The position numbers and the translations under genes are program-made. A DNA stretch of 53,834 bases from Micromonospora echinofusca (lineage in GTDB: Bacteria; Actinomycetota; Actinomycetes; Mycobacteriales; Micromonosporaceae). Position 1 is the first letter of the stretch. Each line of letters opens with the position of its first letter. Below the pieces are notes generated by a model. The model did no database searches, was not told the DNA's origin, and worked only from the letters and a program-made list of their open reading frames with translations. Positions 23,955-33,121 of the stretch are shown piece by piece. Where the stretch lies: contig NZ_WVUH01000006.1 in assembly GCF_017614955.1 (NCBI RefSeq), forward strand, positions 1 through 53,834, read 5' to 3'.

Positions 23955-24884
23955 ATGAGCCAGAGGCACCCCCGGATCACCGTGACCGCTGAAGTGATCA
24001 TCGAAGTCACTGACGCGGGGGCCCTCGAACAGGCCGTTCTCGACGATGTGGACGCCACGCCGTTCGACGCGCAGCCGGGGCACAGCGAAGCGGACGCTCG
24101 CGCCGAGGCCCGCCAGGATGTCCAAGGCGACCCGGTTGGCGCAGTCGCCTGGATTGCCAACGCGGAGGACATGATCCCGGACTTCCCGGGAATCACCGTC
24201 GTCGGGTCCACGCAACGCGTCGCGGATACAGAGGGGGATAATGAGCCTGACGAGCGGCCGGACTTCGCCAAGCTCTTCCCGTTGTGCAATTGCGGCTCAG
24301 GCGACTGCGCCGCATGCTCTGAGTTCCAGCTGACCCCGCGGACCGCTGCAGTGCTGTGGGCGGTCGCGCAGATCCTCGCTGACCAGGCCTACGACGACGT
24401 GATCGAACACGGCGACGACCTAGTCAATGACGAGGGCGCGTGGGTTCTGTTTGGCGAATACCCGCATATCACCTGGCAGCAGGATGCCGTGTGGCGCCGG
24501 CAGGCCGCACGCGCCTTCGATGACCTGACCGCAGACCTTGATGCCGGCAGATGGCCCCGGCCCACCTGCCCAGGTGAGGAGATGGCCTTTCATCTGCTGC
24601 TGCGCAACGCGCGGGACGCTCAGGAGGATGGCTGGGGTATGAGGCCCGACGAACTGGCAGTGCTGCCCGAGCATGCCGACGACTACGACTGGGACACGGC
24701 GTACGAGGTGCTGCTCCAAGACGACGACATCCTGCAGCTGTTTGACGCGCAGGTTGACGGCATTGAGGACCCGGACAGTGACCAGAACCGCTTCATGAGG
24801 ATGGGGGACTACCGCCCGGCTGCATGGTTCCGCCCGTTCTCGAACGCCACCCCGCGGGATGGACGACGTCCCTTCCGCCGCTGA
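23955..24884 (+). CDS. Hypothetical protein with Cys-rich motif
   Basis: A protein of 309 residues, strongly acidic, not recognised. Notable is the Cys cluster LFPLCNCGSGDCAACSEFQL at ~115-134, which could bind zinc. Around it are helical parts (RTAAVLWAVAQILADQAYDD, AFHLLLRNARDAQEDGWG) and an aspartate-rich tail ending in RPAAWFRPF. No membrane segment is seen. It is divergent from the PIN gene, and the 230 bases between them hold no clear repeats. ATG 23955 was preferred to 23943; both are in frame. Its place within the defence genes suggests, but does not show, a related role. Confidence 0.7.
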   Translation: MSQRHPRITVTAEVIIEVTDAGALEQAVLDDVDATPFDAQPGHSEADARAEARQDVQGDPVGAVAWIANAEDMIPDFPGITVVGSTQRVADTEGDNEPDERPDFAKLFPLCNCGSGDCAACSEFQLTPRTAAVLWAVAQILADQAYDDVIEHGDDLVNDEGAWVLFGEYPHITWQQDAVWRRQAARAFDDLTADLDAGRWPRPTCPGEEMAFHLLLRNARDAQEDGWGMRPDELAVLPEHADDYDWDTAYEVLLQDDDILQLFDAQVDGIEDPDSDQNRFMRMGDYRPAAWFRPFSNATPRDGRRPFRR

Positions 24885-25228
24885 GGCAGCCCGAGGGCGT
24901 CGCGGTGGCTGATGCAGTTTCAGGCAGGCATCGCCCTACCGCGAGTTGCGATCACCGGTAGTGCAGGTCCAGTGGCCAATCTGCAACCGAGCCTCGTCAA
25001 CCCGCTACGGACGCTGCTTGCTGTGACAGGGGTTGACGTACAGGGGTGGGCTTGCCATGGACAAGGCTACGACGAGGCGGTGTCGGACTACTTCCAAACC
25101 GGTCGTACTGTGTCGCTACGTAGCTGATACCAGAGGTGCCGTAACGGGCGACTGCCTGTGAGGTGAAAACAAAAAACGGAGTGACCGCGTCCAGATAGCG
25201 AAGCCACCTTCGGTCCGGAAGATCGCTT
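24885..25228. other. Intergenic stretch, no gene seen
   Basis: Base composition falls here and includes an A-rich patch (GTGAAAACAAAAAACGG near 25160). A 71-codon plus-strand frame (24912-25127) has no recognisable features. It separates a plus-strand gene end from a minus-strand gene end, so terminators are expected, but no strong stem was found. Confidence 0.45.
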
Positions 25229-25807
25229 CTAGTGGCCGAGCGAGGTGCCCGACGCAATCAGACGTAGGAGGCGGTCAACCAGAAGTGCCACGAGCTCGGT
25301 ACTGCTGGAAAGCTTGCAGACATCATCGACCGTTACTACGAGAACCCTTAGACCATCGCCTTGAGCCATCGCTACCTTGTGATGAGCGGCGGCCAGGGAA
25401 TTCGGATCTCCCGTTATCCCGTTCGCCGCAACTAGAATGCCAAGCTCAATCCGACGGTTCCGCATCTTGTCGATGAAGGCGGCGACCGTCGGGGCGTCGA
25501 CCGGCTTCGCCCAGTTCTTGCATTCAACAAGGAAGAGGTGGGGGAAGCAGGCTAAGCCGTTGTTCGTGCGCGTGTTCGCCACAGCTATATCGATCTCCTC
25601 GCTGCGGAAGGGATCGATAGAATTCGGCCGTGAAATCACCCCAGGAACTTTGTTGAGTAGATATTCGAAGAGCTGCTGTAGGGCCATCCCGCGCGCGGTG
25701 GTGGAAAGGGTCAGATCCTTGCTGCGGGTGATGAACCCGGATATCTTGACACTTGAATAATCGGCCACGTCGAGCTCACTCAGGGACTTCTGTGAGCTGG
25801 TCGGCAA
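25229..25807 (-). CDS. PD-(D/E)XK endonuclease-like protein (Mrr-like)
   Basis: A protein of 192 residues with a restriction-endonuclease-like core: helix ARGMALQQLFEYLLNKVPGV, then RSEEIDIAVANTR (acidic catalytic residue Asp) and FLVECKNWAKPVD (E-x-K). Gly/Leu-rich strands follow (ELGILVAANGITG) and a Rossmann-like end (GLRVLVVTVDDVCKL). Such domains cut DNA in type IV-like systems or act on nucleic acids in other defences. It overlaps the end of the upstream HTH-nuclease gene by 32 bases, so the two form one operon. Codon use is less GC-biased than in the flanking genes, a sign of transfer. Confidence 0.75.
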   Translation of the reverse strand: MPTSSQKSLSELDVADYSSVKISGFITRSKDLTLSTTARGMALQQLFEYLLNKVPGVISRPNSIDPFRSEEIDIAVANTRTNNGLACFPHLFLVECKNWAKPVDAPTVAAFIDKMRNRRIELGILVAANGITGDPNSLAAAHHKVAMAQGDGLRVLVVTVDDVCKLSSSTELVALLVDRLLRLIASGTSLGH

Positions 25808-26924
25808 TTACACGCCTGAGGTCGTGGCTGCGCAGCCGATGAAGCAGGTCCTGGATTTCGATTGAGATGACCGAGGGAAAGCTGAACTCCGGGAATCGTC
25901 GTCCGGAATCGTCGTGGTAGACGAGAAGGCCGAGGCCGACGTTCCTTTCGAGCATCGATTTGTGGAGACGGCGACCGAACCAAGTCAGCTTCTGGCGATC
26001 GAGGTCGCCGCTCTTTGCCTGAACCAGCACAATCTCTGGTAATCCCGTCAAGCTGAACGCCGCATCGTAACCAACATCTCCCCTCATAAAATCCGGGGTC
26101 TGGACCACGTCGGCACCTTGCTCGCGCAGAAGACTCAGGACAACGTCCTCAAACCGACTCCCGCTAACCACAGCGTTTGAAGCGAGCCACCTAGAAACCT
26201 TGTCAAAGCTTTCGGTCGCCCCGTCCCGTGGCCTGCCGCTGCCAGTGCTCCGAGTCGTTCGGGGCTGCGGTCTACGCAAAGTAGCGATGAAAGCCCAAAG
26301 GTGAAGCTTGAGTGCGGGAACGTCATCGACCGGGCATGGTGCAACGACAAGCGAAGCGACAGCGGCCGGAGCCGCCAAGGGTGGAGGAGCAACGACGAGA
26401 ACGGGAATCCCTCGCTCGACAAAACGCCCCAGCCGAAGCATCACATCCTCGTTCGTAAACTCCGGAGACTTGGAGAGACCTGGACGAACTTCCGGGCGGG
26501 GCTGATCCCCTCCTTTGCTTGGAGGGCCAAGGATGCCTACGACTGCGCCCGGCTTGCGTTCGGCAAGGGCGTCATCGCTTAGGTGACTCCGCAGTGCTCT
26601 TTGCTCTGTCACCCCAACGCTTCTGAGGGCCGATTGCACGGCGCGGATGTCGACCCCCGCTGCGGCGATCACTGTGGCGGATAGGCGACTCCCCCTCTCA
26701 CGCCGAGCGCCCCTTTGGCGTAACTGGACGCCGCTTTCCGTGAGCACTCGGTGAATGAAGCCGTATGATCTCCCGGTGGAGGCAGCCAGGGCGCGGATGC
26801 TTTCGCCCGATGTATAGCGTTTGACTAGGTCCGCCCCAAGACCTCCCTTCCCTGAGTCGTCGTGGGCCGAAACCGTTCGGGGTAGCTGCGACTCGTTGGA
26901 GTGGGCATGGCGTGACTCCGGCAT
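25776..26924 (-). CDS. HTH and PD-(D/E)XK nuclease-domain protein
   Basis: A protein of 382 residues. The N-terminus carries a helix-turn-helix typical of actinomycete DNA-binding proteins (LVKRYTSGESIRALAASTGR, SYGFIHRVLTESG). The middle is Pro/Ala-rich and contains a hydrophobic strand-like patch (IPVLVVAPPPLAAPAAVASL). The C-terminal ~120 residues form an Mrr-like core: RFEDVVLSLLREQGADVV, GDVGYDAAFSL (Asp), EIVLVQAKSGDLD (Q-x-K). ATG 26924 has GAGAGGA five bases upstream and was preferred to the in-frame 26951. It is first in an operon with another nuclease of the same fold. Confidence 0.75.
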   Translation of the reverse strand: MPESRHAHSNESQLPRTVSAHDDSGKGGLGADLVKRYTSGESIRALAASTGRSYGFIHRVLTESGVQLRQRGARRERGSRLSATVIAAAGVDIRAVQSALRSVGVTEQRALRSHLSDDALAERKPGAVVGILGPPSKGGDQPRPEVRPGLSKSPEFTNEDVMLRLGRFVERGIPVLVVAPPPLAAPAAVASLVVAPCPVDDVPALKLHLWAFIATLRRPQPRTTRSTGSGRPRDGATESFDKVSRWLASNAVVSGSRFEDVVLSLLREQGADVVQTPDFMRGDVGYDAAFSLTGLPEIVLVQAKSGDLDRQKLTWFGRRLHKSMLERNVGLGLLVYHDDSGRRFPEFSFPSVISIEIQDLLHRLRSHDLRRVIADQLTEVPE

Positions 26925-27028
26925 CGCGGTCCTCTCGTCCGGTGTGACCACGCTATCGACTCTGCGCGCGAATCCGCGACATGCGCGTGGTCGGCGCCCC
27001 GCGTAACCTGCTGCGGCCAGCGTCGCCG

Positions 27029-28237
27029 CTAGCCTGTGAACAGATCATCGAGAGGACTGCGCAGGTGCTGCCACCCGGCTTCGAGAGCAGTGCGGCATTC
27101 GACAGTGAGGCTGTCGAGGTCGTCCTCGGCATCGGTTGGCGCTACCTGCCGCCACCACAGCCAGCCGGTCTCGATCTGGGACCCCGACCAACCAAGGCGA
27201 CTGGCGTAGGTCTCAAGTTGCTCGGTCATGGTCTTCACAAATGCGTGTCGCTCTGGGTGCTTGGGCTTCTTGACCCGCACGCCCACATACGGCCATGGGT
27301 CCGCGTCGGTGAGCAACTCGGCCGGTTTCCACTGCAGGGCGATCGCCGCGTGCACTTCGCCCCGCTGCCAGGACGGCCGCCATAGCTCGAACGTCGGATG
27401 GGAGGCGAGATCCATGTCCCAACCGTGCTCAGCCTCCGCGAGAAGGGTCGCGTCGAGAGATCCCGCCGCGGTGTGAACTGCGGCGGTGATCTCTCGCGTC
27501 GCACCATCACGCAGGGTGGCCCACTCCGACAGCAGTTGCCAGTGGCGCATGTAGAACTTTGTCTTTTCATCTAGCATCGAAGGCCCTTTACTCCCGTACA
27601 GCAGCTGCAGAGTTTCCAGAAAGTCTCGGGCCCCGGCCGACGCGTCGTTCGGCGGTGGGGTCATGAAGCCGGCGATATGCCGCCAGGTGAGCGGCTTCCA
27701 CGCTGCAGAGCATGGGAGGCCGTCGGGCCCGGTCCCCTCGCGCGTCAGGTAAACCAGTGTGGCCTCCTCGTCGGCCCACAGTCGCGCAAGCCTGGCGCAC
27801 TGGTCTCCGTGCTGTTTGGCGTTGACCTTCGCCTCGATCAGCACGCAGACCCCTCCGGCGCGGACGATGAGGTCTGCTGGCGTTCGTTTGCCGTCCGAGG
27901 TGAACCGCGGCTCCTCCCGGGTCACTCGTACCTGAGCGGTCGGGTCGAACGGTAGACCGAACCTTTCGAAGAGAGCCTTCACGACGCGGTTGCCCAGACC
28001 GTGGTGGCCGTCGGGCCGCAGTATCCAGGCCAGGCAGGTGACGAGCTTGCGCTCAAGTTCGTGCATGCCGAGGACCGCCAGCAGGGTGCGAGGGCCGGTT
28101 CGCCACTGGCCAGCGGCTTTGATGGCGGCGGCTTCCGACGCTAGAGCACTCAGATGCGTCTCCCAAGGCCCGACCTGTGTCCGTGCCGCTTTGCAATCGG
28201 CGGCTGACTTGTCCAGCCAGGGCTCGTCGGCGATCAC
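27029..28237 (-). CDS. PD-(D/E)XK nuclease superfamily protein
   Basis: A protein of about 402 residues. The nuclease core is clear: helix LERKLVTCLAWILR with NRVVKALFERFGLPF, then KRTPADLIVRAGGVCVLIEAKVN carrying Asp and E-x-K (given here as separate parts: TPADLIV and CVLIEAKVNAK). This is the PDDEXK_4-type family found in phage-defence islands. The long C-terminal half (FELWRPSWQRGEVHAAIALQ, VGVRVKKPKHPERHAFVKTM) is not recognised and may bind DNA or a partner. GTG 28237 is a reasoned start; the open frame runs to 28525 but into sequence that looks non-coding. It lies 143 bases after the HEPN gene, same strand. Confidence 0.75.
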   Translation of the reverse strand: MIADEPWLDKSAADCKAARTQVGPWETHLSALASEAAAIKAAGQWRTGPRTLLAVLGMHELERKLVTCLAWILRPDGHHGLGNRVVKALFERFGLPFDPTAQVRVTREEPRFTSDGKRTPADLIVRAGGVCVLIEAKVNAKQHGDQCARLARLWADEEATLVYLTREGTGPDGLPCSAAWKPLTWRHIAGFMTPPPNDASAGARDFLETLQLLYGSKGPSMLDEKTKFYMRHWQLLSEWATLRDGATREITAAVHTAAGSLDATLLAEAEHGWDMDLASHPTFELWRPSWQRGEVHAAIALQWKPAELLTDADPWPYVGVRVKKPKHPERHAFVKTMTEQLETYASRLGWSGSQIETGWLWWRQVAPTDAEDDLDSLTVECRTALEAGWQHLRSPLDDLFTG

Positions 28238-28380
28238 TACCTGATGCTCGCAGGCCCCTCCGACAACTCTGCGTCCGATGCCAGGCTCTGCTCTGCCCGC
28301 GCGCCGGGCTCGTGAACGTCGGGTCGTCCAGGTGGGGCTTCCGCTCACGCTGCGGTTGAATGCCGCGTCGTTCCCGTCGA

Positions 28381-29841
28381 TCAGGCCGATTTTCGTCGTG
28401 GCCGCGCGTACCGCGTCCGCCGGGTTCGCATGCCTGGCGCCGCGGGCAACCGGTCGACGATCTGGCGGACAGGCCCGGCGATGGATTGCTCCCGGACGGC
28501 GGCGGACATGAGCGCGTCGTCGCATACTTTTGCGACGTCGAAGCGCGGGCCGAGGATGATCAGGTTCCGGAACGCGCGGCGCAGGTAGTCGTACAGCTGC
28601 TCGGGCAGCGTCTTGAGGTGCGTGTCCGGCGGCACGTCGCCATGGGCCACCTTCGACCGGATGTGGTAGGCGTGGGTGATGGCGCGACGGATCTCAAGTC
28701 GCTCGTCGTCGTCGGTGCCGACGAGGACTGCGGTGCGCTGGGACACCTTGCGGCTCAGTTCGCCGTCTGAGCTTTCGGTGATCACGAGATTTTCGAGGGC
28801 CGAGGTGTACCAGAAGATAATCTCGGCGCGGTCGCGTTCGTACAGCACGCCACCGTCGCCGCCGAGGCGTGGACCGAGGGCGAGGAACCGGTGGGCGCTG
28901 CGTTGAAGCCGCTCGCTGGCCCTTTTTGTGGCCTTCCTTTGAGACGAGTTGGCGACGTCGTCCCACGTCTGCCATTGCAGCAGGAGGGGCGACATGATGT
29001 CAGTGAACATCAGCACGTCAGCCAGTTCCTGCTCGTCCAGCCGACAAGGGCCCCAGCCGGGCTCCTCCCGGTCGTCGATCCCGTCGGATGCGGCGGGCAC
29101 CAGGTCTAGGCCGGTGCCTCGGACGCGTTCCACCATGCGGCCCGGCTCGATCTCGTACTCGGCGGCGACGATCACGCGTTCGGTTTGGGCAAGGTTGAGC
29201 AGCAGCAGAGGCTCCCACGCTGGGATCACGAGTTCTGGTTCGAACAAACTCCGCAGAATGGCGGTGCCCCACACCGACGGATTGCGCGCCTCGAGGTCGT
29301 CGCTGGCCCGGCGAAGGACGCAGCAGCCACCGAGCCGCAAGGCCGGATCCCACGGGTCTGCGGCGAACTGGCTGCTCGATGGCAGCGGAGTCACTTCATC
29401 GAGGTCGGCGGCGGTGGGCTGCGTCAGCTGCCAGCCACAGATCCCGTGGGAACCCCGCACGGGCAGTCCGGCGTCAATGACCACTAAACGCTCCGACGGC
29501 ATCGGCGGACCAGCGAGATAGGCGGCCAGGTCGGCAGGAAACTGGTCGGGTATCCCTGGTCGGCGCAGTACTTCAAGGACGCCCAGAGCACGCAGGTTGT
29601 TGCGAGTGAGCCGGCGTCCCCAGTGGTCCTCGCCGCCGTCGCCGTAGTACAGGTATCTGTGGACCCTGGCAGCGGCGCCAGCGGCGGTGTTCACCGCCCG
29701 GGTCTCCGGCCAGGCGAGGACCAGCTTGGCCAACTCGGCATCGCCCGTGGCGGCGAGCTGGTCACGCACTTTCCCAGCACGTTCGAGGAAAGCGGCGATA
29801 GCCGGCATGAGGGCGAGCTCGGTTGAAGAGTCGGTCACCAT
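28381..29841 (-). CDS. HEPN-domain protein
   Basis: A protein of about 486 residues. The C-terminal ~200 hold an Apea-like HEPN domain: SALENLVITESS, RRAITHAYHIRSKVAHGD with the RxxxxH ribonuclease motif (RSKVAH), and helices ending LRRAFRNLIILG. The N-terminal ~280 residues (LLLLNLAQTERVIVAAEYEI, VERVRGTGLDLVP) are not recognised and could sense the trigger. HEPN proteins with this motif cut RNA in abortive defence. The tail is very basic (RTRRTRYARPRRKSA). ATG 29841 and GTG 29853 are both possible starts. It probably shares a transcript with the nuclease gene behind it. Confidence 0.72.
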   Translation of the reverse strand: MVTDSSTELALMPAIAAFLERAGKVRDQLAATGDAELAKLVLAWPETRAVNTAAGAAARVHRYLYYGDGGEDHWGRRLTRNNLRALGVLEVLRRPGIPDQFPADLAAYLAGPPMPSERLVVIDAGLPVRGSHGICGWQLTQPTAADLDEVTPLPSSSQFAADPWDPALRLGGCCVLRRASDDLEARNPSVWGTAILRSLFEPELVIPAWEPLLLLNLAQTERVIVAAEYEIEPGRMVERVRGTGLDLVPAASDGIDDREEPGWGPCRLDEQELADVLMFTDIMSPLLLQWQTWDDVANSSQRKATKRASERLQRSAHRFLALGPRLGGDGGVLYERDRAEIIFWYTSALENLVITESSDGELSRKVSQRTAVLVGTDDDERLEIRRAITHAYHIRSKVAHGDVPPDTHLKTLPEQLYDYLRRAFRNLIILGPRFDVAKVCDDALMSAAVREQSIAGPVRQIVDRLPAAPGMRTRRTRYARPRRKSA

Positions 29842-30349
29842 CACATCGTGCACCCGGGCGGAAGCGAGGGGACGTGTGTTGTCGGCACCGCGACGCCACC
29901 GAACGCTAGGCCCTTCCAGCGGATTTTCGATGTCCGGTAGTGACGAGTACGACTTCTATGCGGTGCACTACCAGGACGACCCCGTGTGGTAGCCGGGGTG
30001 CGCATCGAGGTGGCTTCTGGCGGAGCTGGCGCCGGAAGCGCTGCGCCGGTTCCGCAGTCAGCTTCGACGCTGGTTGTTGTTTGATCGCGACGTCCTGAGC
30101 GCCCGAGACGGCCGCTGCGATCCGGCGCTCGGTGACGACGGGTGAGTTGGCCGCTGCGTGTGGGTGGCCGGCTGGGTCCCGCTGCTGACCGCTCTCGGCT
30201 GCCAGCGGCCCGCTCCCGGTGGGTCCGCCTGCATTCCGCCTAGTCGTCCGTCCGTCGCGGTACCTTCGCGACCCTGACTTCCACCACGGAGGACTTCTTT
30301 GCTTTAACTTGTTCGGATAGTCGGGCGGCGTCGGACGAAGGCTGGGCGG
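29842..30349. other. Intergenic stretch between divergent genes
   Basis: Lies between the starts of a minus-strand HEPN gene and a plus-strand protease gene, so promoters for both are expected. A short piece at about 30011-30145 still reads like protein (WLLAELAPEALRRFRSQLRR) but has no start and looks like a remnant. The last ~60 bases are relatively AT-rich (TTGCTTTAACTTGTTCGG). Confidence 0.45.
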
Positions 30350-32086
30350 ATGCAACGGACGGAATTGGCAAGGCTATTTTTCGGGCCACCGGATCAGCCG
30401 CATCCGTGGGCCACGGGCTGCCCGATCAGCTTCGACACCTGGCTTGAACTAGCCAAGCTCGGAACCAACGGCAGTCCGGCTCGAGGTCGTCTGATCATTT
30501 CCGTGGATGAGGAACTCGGGGCCCGTAGTGTTCTCGAAGCGATCCGGGAAGCAGCAGACCCGCCGGGAAGTTTTGTCGCTTCGGGCGGTTTCATCGCGGC
30601 GCACATCACCCTCGCTGACTTGATCGTCAGTGTCCTCCCGCTCACCTCCCTCCGTGTGCTGGCCGAGAGGGCTCACAATCTTCTCGTTCAGCACCGCGGG
30701 GCGCCTCGGGCGGTCTGGCCCGATCTCCTGGTTGAGACCGGAGGATTGCGGGGTGTAGCTCGCAGACGTGAGAGTGCCGACGAACTGATGTGGTTCATGG
30801 ACCTGCTGCTGGGGGTGACGGCTGAAATCCTGCCGAGGAGCATCCGCGAGAACGCCAATGCCCGTGGATCTGCGGCGTTCGCGCAGCTTCAGAGACTACT
30901 GGAGGCGGCCTCGGATCCGGGACGGCTGGTGGACGAGCTGGGGGTCCTGGATCACCCCCAGTTTCCGATCACTGCGGTCACCCCGAATCGGATCGCGATC
31001 GGCGCGGTAACCAGATCCCGTGCCACGATCAAGGCCGACGCCGCCGGGCGCCTGTTCGATGTCGACTGCGGCGACATCGGCTGGGCTGTGCTGGACAGTG
31101 GGATCGACGCAAGGCACTCGGCCTTTCGCGATCGCGCCGAGGGCCGACCCGGCTGGTCACGAGTTCGCCGCGCCTTCGACTTCATACAACTTCAGGACAT
31201 GCTGGAGAGGCACGGCCTCGGCGGCGTCATCGACTGGCCGCAGGTCTTGCCGATGGTGGAGATGGAGGTGCCCCGGCCTTCGAGCGCATCACGGCGAAAG
31301 GCCTTGCCGTACCGGCCACCGGGCAACCACCACGGCACGCACGTCGCCGGAGTGCTGGGTGCCAACTGGCCGGAGGAGAAGCTGATCGGGGTATGCCCGA
31401 CGATCCGGCTCTACGATTTCCGGGTCCTCGACGATCGCGGCAAGGGCGACGAGTTCGCCATCATCACCGCGATGCAGGCCATCCGCCACATCAACGAGGA
31501 GGCCGGCCGTCTGGTGATCGCCGGTGCGAACCTGAGCCTGACCATTCCGCATGACGTGGCCGTAGGCTCGTGCGGCTGGACCCCGGTCTGCATCGAGGCC
31601 GAACGCTTGGTCCGCTCCGGCGTCGTCGTGGTCGTGGCCGCCGGGAACTCGGGCTATGCCGGGGCGTCCACGCGCACCACCGGCGGTGACCACCGGAGTA
31701 TCAGCATCTCCGACCCGGGCAATGCCGAAGCCGTCATCACCGTCGGCTCGACCCATTCGCGGCATCCGCACCGGCACGGCGTCAGCTATTTTTCCGGTCG
31801 CGGCCCGACCGCCGACGGCCGGACGAAACCCGATCTGCTTGCACCCGGCGAACACATCGAAGGCCCGATCCCCAACGAACAAATTCGCACGATGAACGGC
31901 ACTAGCCAGGCAGCCCCGCACGTCAGTGGGGCTGCCGCGATACTCATGGCGCGCAACCGCGAGCTGATCGGCCGCCCCGAGCGGATCAAGCAAATCCTCT
32001 GCGACACCGCCACCGACCTGGGCCGAGAACGCAGCTTCCAAGGCGCCGGCCTGGTCGACGTCCTCCGCGCCCTGCAATCGGTGTAG
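30350..32086 (+). CDS. S8 (subtilisin-like) serine protease
   Basis: A protein of 578 residues without signal peptide, so the protease is cytoplasmic. The catalytic triad is complete: Asp in WAVLDSGIDARHSAF, His in HHGTHVAGVLGANW, Ser in MNGTSQAAPHVSGAA, and the oxyanion region VVVAAGNSGYAG. About 240 residues precede the protease domain and contain no motif I know; they may act as inhibitor, sensor or substrate-binding part. The MBL-fold gene follows after six bases, so both are one operon. Intracellular S8 proteases paired with MBL-fold hydrolases occur in predicted conflict systems; the target protein is unknown. Confidence 0.85.
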   Translation: MQRTELARLFFGPPDQPHPWATGCPISFDTWLELAKLGTNGSPARGRLIISVDEELGARSVLEAIREAADPPGSFVASGGFIAAHITLADLIVSVLPLTSLRVLAERAHNLLVQHRGAPRAVWPDLLVETGGLRGVARRRESADELMWFMDLLLGVTAEILPRSIRENANARGSAAFAQLQRLLEAASDPGRLVDELGVLDHPQFPITAVTPNRIAIGAVTRSRATIKADAAGRLFDVDCGDIGWAVLDSGIDARHSAFRDRAEGRPGWSRVRRAFDFIQLQDMLERHGLGGVIDWPQVLPMVEMEVPRPSSASRRKALPYRPPGNHHGTHVAGVLGANWPEEKLIGVCPTIRLYDFRVLDDRGKGDEFAIITAMQAIRHINEEAGRLVIAGANLSLTIPHDVAVGSCGWTPVCIEAERLVRSGVVVVVAAGNSGYAGASTRTTGGDHRSISISDPGNAEAVITVGSTHSRHPHRHGVSYFSGRGPTADGRTKPDLLAPGEHIEGPIPNEQIRTMNGTSQAAPHVSGAAAILMARNRELIGRPERIKQILCDTATDLGRERSFQGAGLVDVLRALQSV

Positions 32087-32092
32087 ACGCCG

Positions 32093-33121
32093 ATGCTGTC
32101 CGTGGAGTTCCTCGACGCAGCTCATGGCGACTGCTGCCTGATCCGCTGGCCCGGCCACGCCATGCTGATCGACGGTGGCCCCGCCGGTACCTGGCGCCGC
32201 AGCCTGAAACGCCGGCTGAACGACCCCGACGATCCCGTCCGCTCCTTCGACGTGGTGATCGTCACGCACACCGACGACGACCACATTGCCGGGATCCTGG
32301 ACCTAATGCAGGCCAACGCCGACGCGCACGACGATCATCGGCCGTTGCCTTATGCCATCGGCGAGTTGTGGTTCACATTCCCCACGAAACCGCCCGCCGA
32401 GGCGACCCCGAACGAGCAGGACGCCTACGGCGCCAGCCTCAGACAGGGAAACAACCTGGCCGAGCTGGCTCGCAAGCTGCGCATCCGATGGCGCGCCGCC
32501 GATCTGGTGCCGGGATGGACGACCGACCTACACGGCCTCGACGTGACGGTTCTCGCCCCACCGGTCGAGGCGACTGAGCGGCTCGCCACGATGTGGAAGT
32601 GGGATGCCGAACCCGCCGGATTCACCGGATCTACCCGGAGACCGGACTACGGCCCTTACAATGCGGCGAGTCTCGCCCTCCACCTCGAATACCAGGGCGT
32701 CTCGGCGCTGATTTCAGGGGACTCGCGCGGGTCGGTCATCACCAACGGGCTGCTGCGCGCACCGCACCTCACCGCGGACGACGCCCTGACAGTGAACGTG
32801 TTGCACGTCCCGCATCACGGAAGTGGCGCCAACTCGCGCCCGGAGTTTTTTGAGCGGATCCGTGCCGACACCTATGTAATCTCCACGGTGGCGACCAACA
32901 GACACGGCCACCCGCATCCCGAGGTCCTAGGCTGGATCGTCGGTTCGCGTGCCAAAGAGGAGTCGTACCGGCTGGTCTTCACCAATCCACCAGCCGCGTC
33001 GGTCCGGGAGCAGCTGACAGCCCTTCAGCGAGGTCGCTGTTTCCAGATCGTCGAACGTGAGCCCGGCCGTGCGTCCGTCATCGCCTACCCAAGTTCACTC
33101 GCTGCCAGCATGCTGCCTTGA
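32093..33121 (+). CDS. ComEC/Rec2-like MBL-fold hydrolase
   Basis: A protein of 342 residues made of one metallo-beta-lactamase domain. Metal ligands are seen in VIVTHTDDDHIAGILD (HxDDDH form), LISGDSRGS and VLHVPHHGSGANSRPEFF. The start MLSVEFLDAAHGDCCLIRWP with LIDGGP is the usual first strand and loop. It resembles the nuclease-like cytoplasmic domain of ComEC but has no membrane part. The partner S8 protease lies six bases upstream, and the tight spacing suggests a fixed stoichiometry. A phosphodiesterase or nuclease role is likely; which bond it cuts is not visible. Confidence 0.85.
   Translation: MLSVEFLDAAHGDCCLIRWPGHAMLIDGGPAGTWRRSLKRRLNDPDDPVRSFDVVIVTHTDDDHIAGILDLMQANADAHDDHRPLPYAIGELWFTFPTKPPAEATPNEQDAYGASLRQGNNLAELARKLRIRWRAADLVPGWTTDLHGLDVTVLAPPVEATERLATMWKWDAEPAGFTGSTRRPDYGPYNAASLALHLEYQGVSALISGDSRGSVITNGLLRAPHLTADDALTVNVLHVPHHGSGANSRPEFFERIRADTYVISTVATNRHGHPHPEVLGWIVGSRAKEESYRLVFTNPPAASVREQLTALQRGRCFQIVEREPGRASVIAYPSSLAASMLP

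Noticed and set aside
24912..25127. 71-codon plus-strand frame in the gap after the Cys-rich hypothetical gene
   Set aside because: No ribosome site, no recognisable motif, and weak third-position bias.
29906..30355. Minus-strand frame upstream of the S8 protease gene
   Set aside because: Low-complexity basic protein without features; the region is better read as promoters plus remnants.
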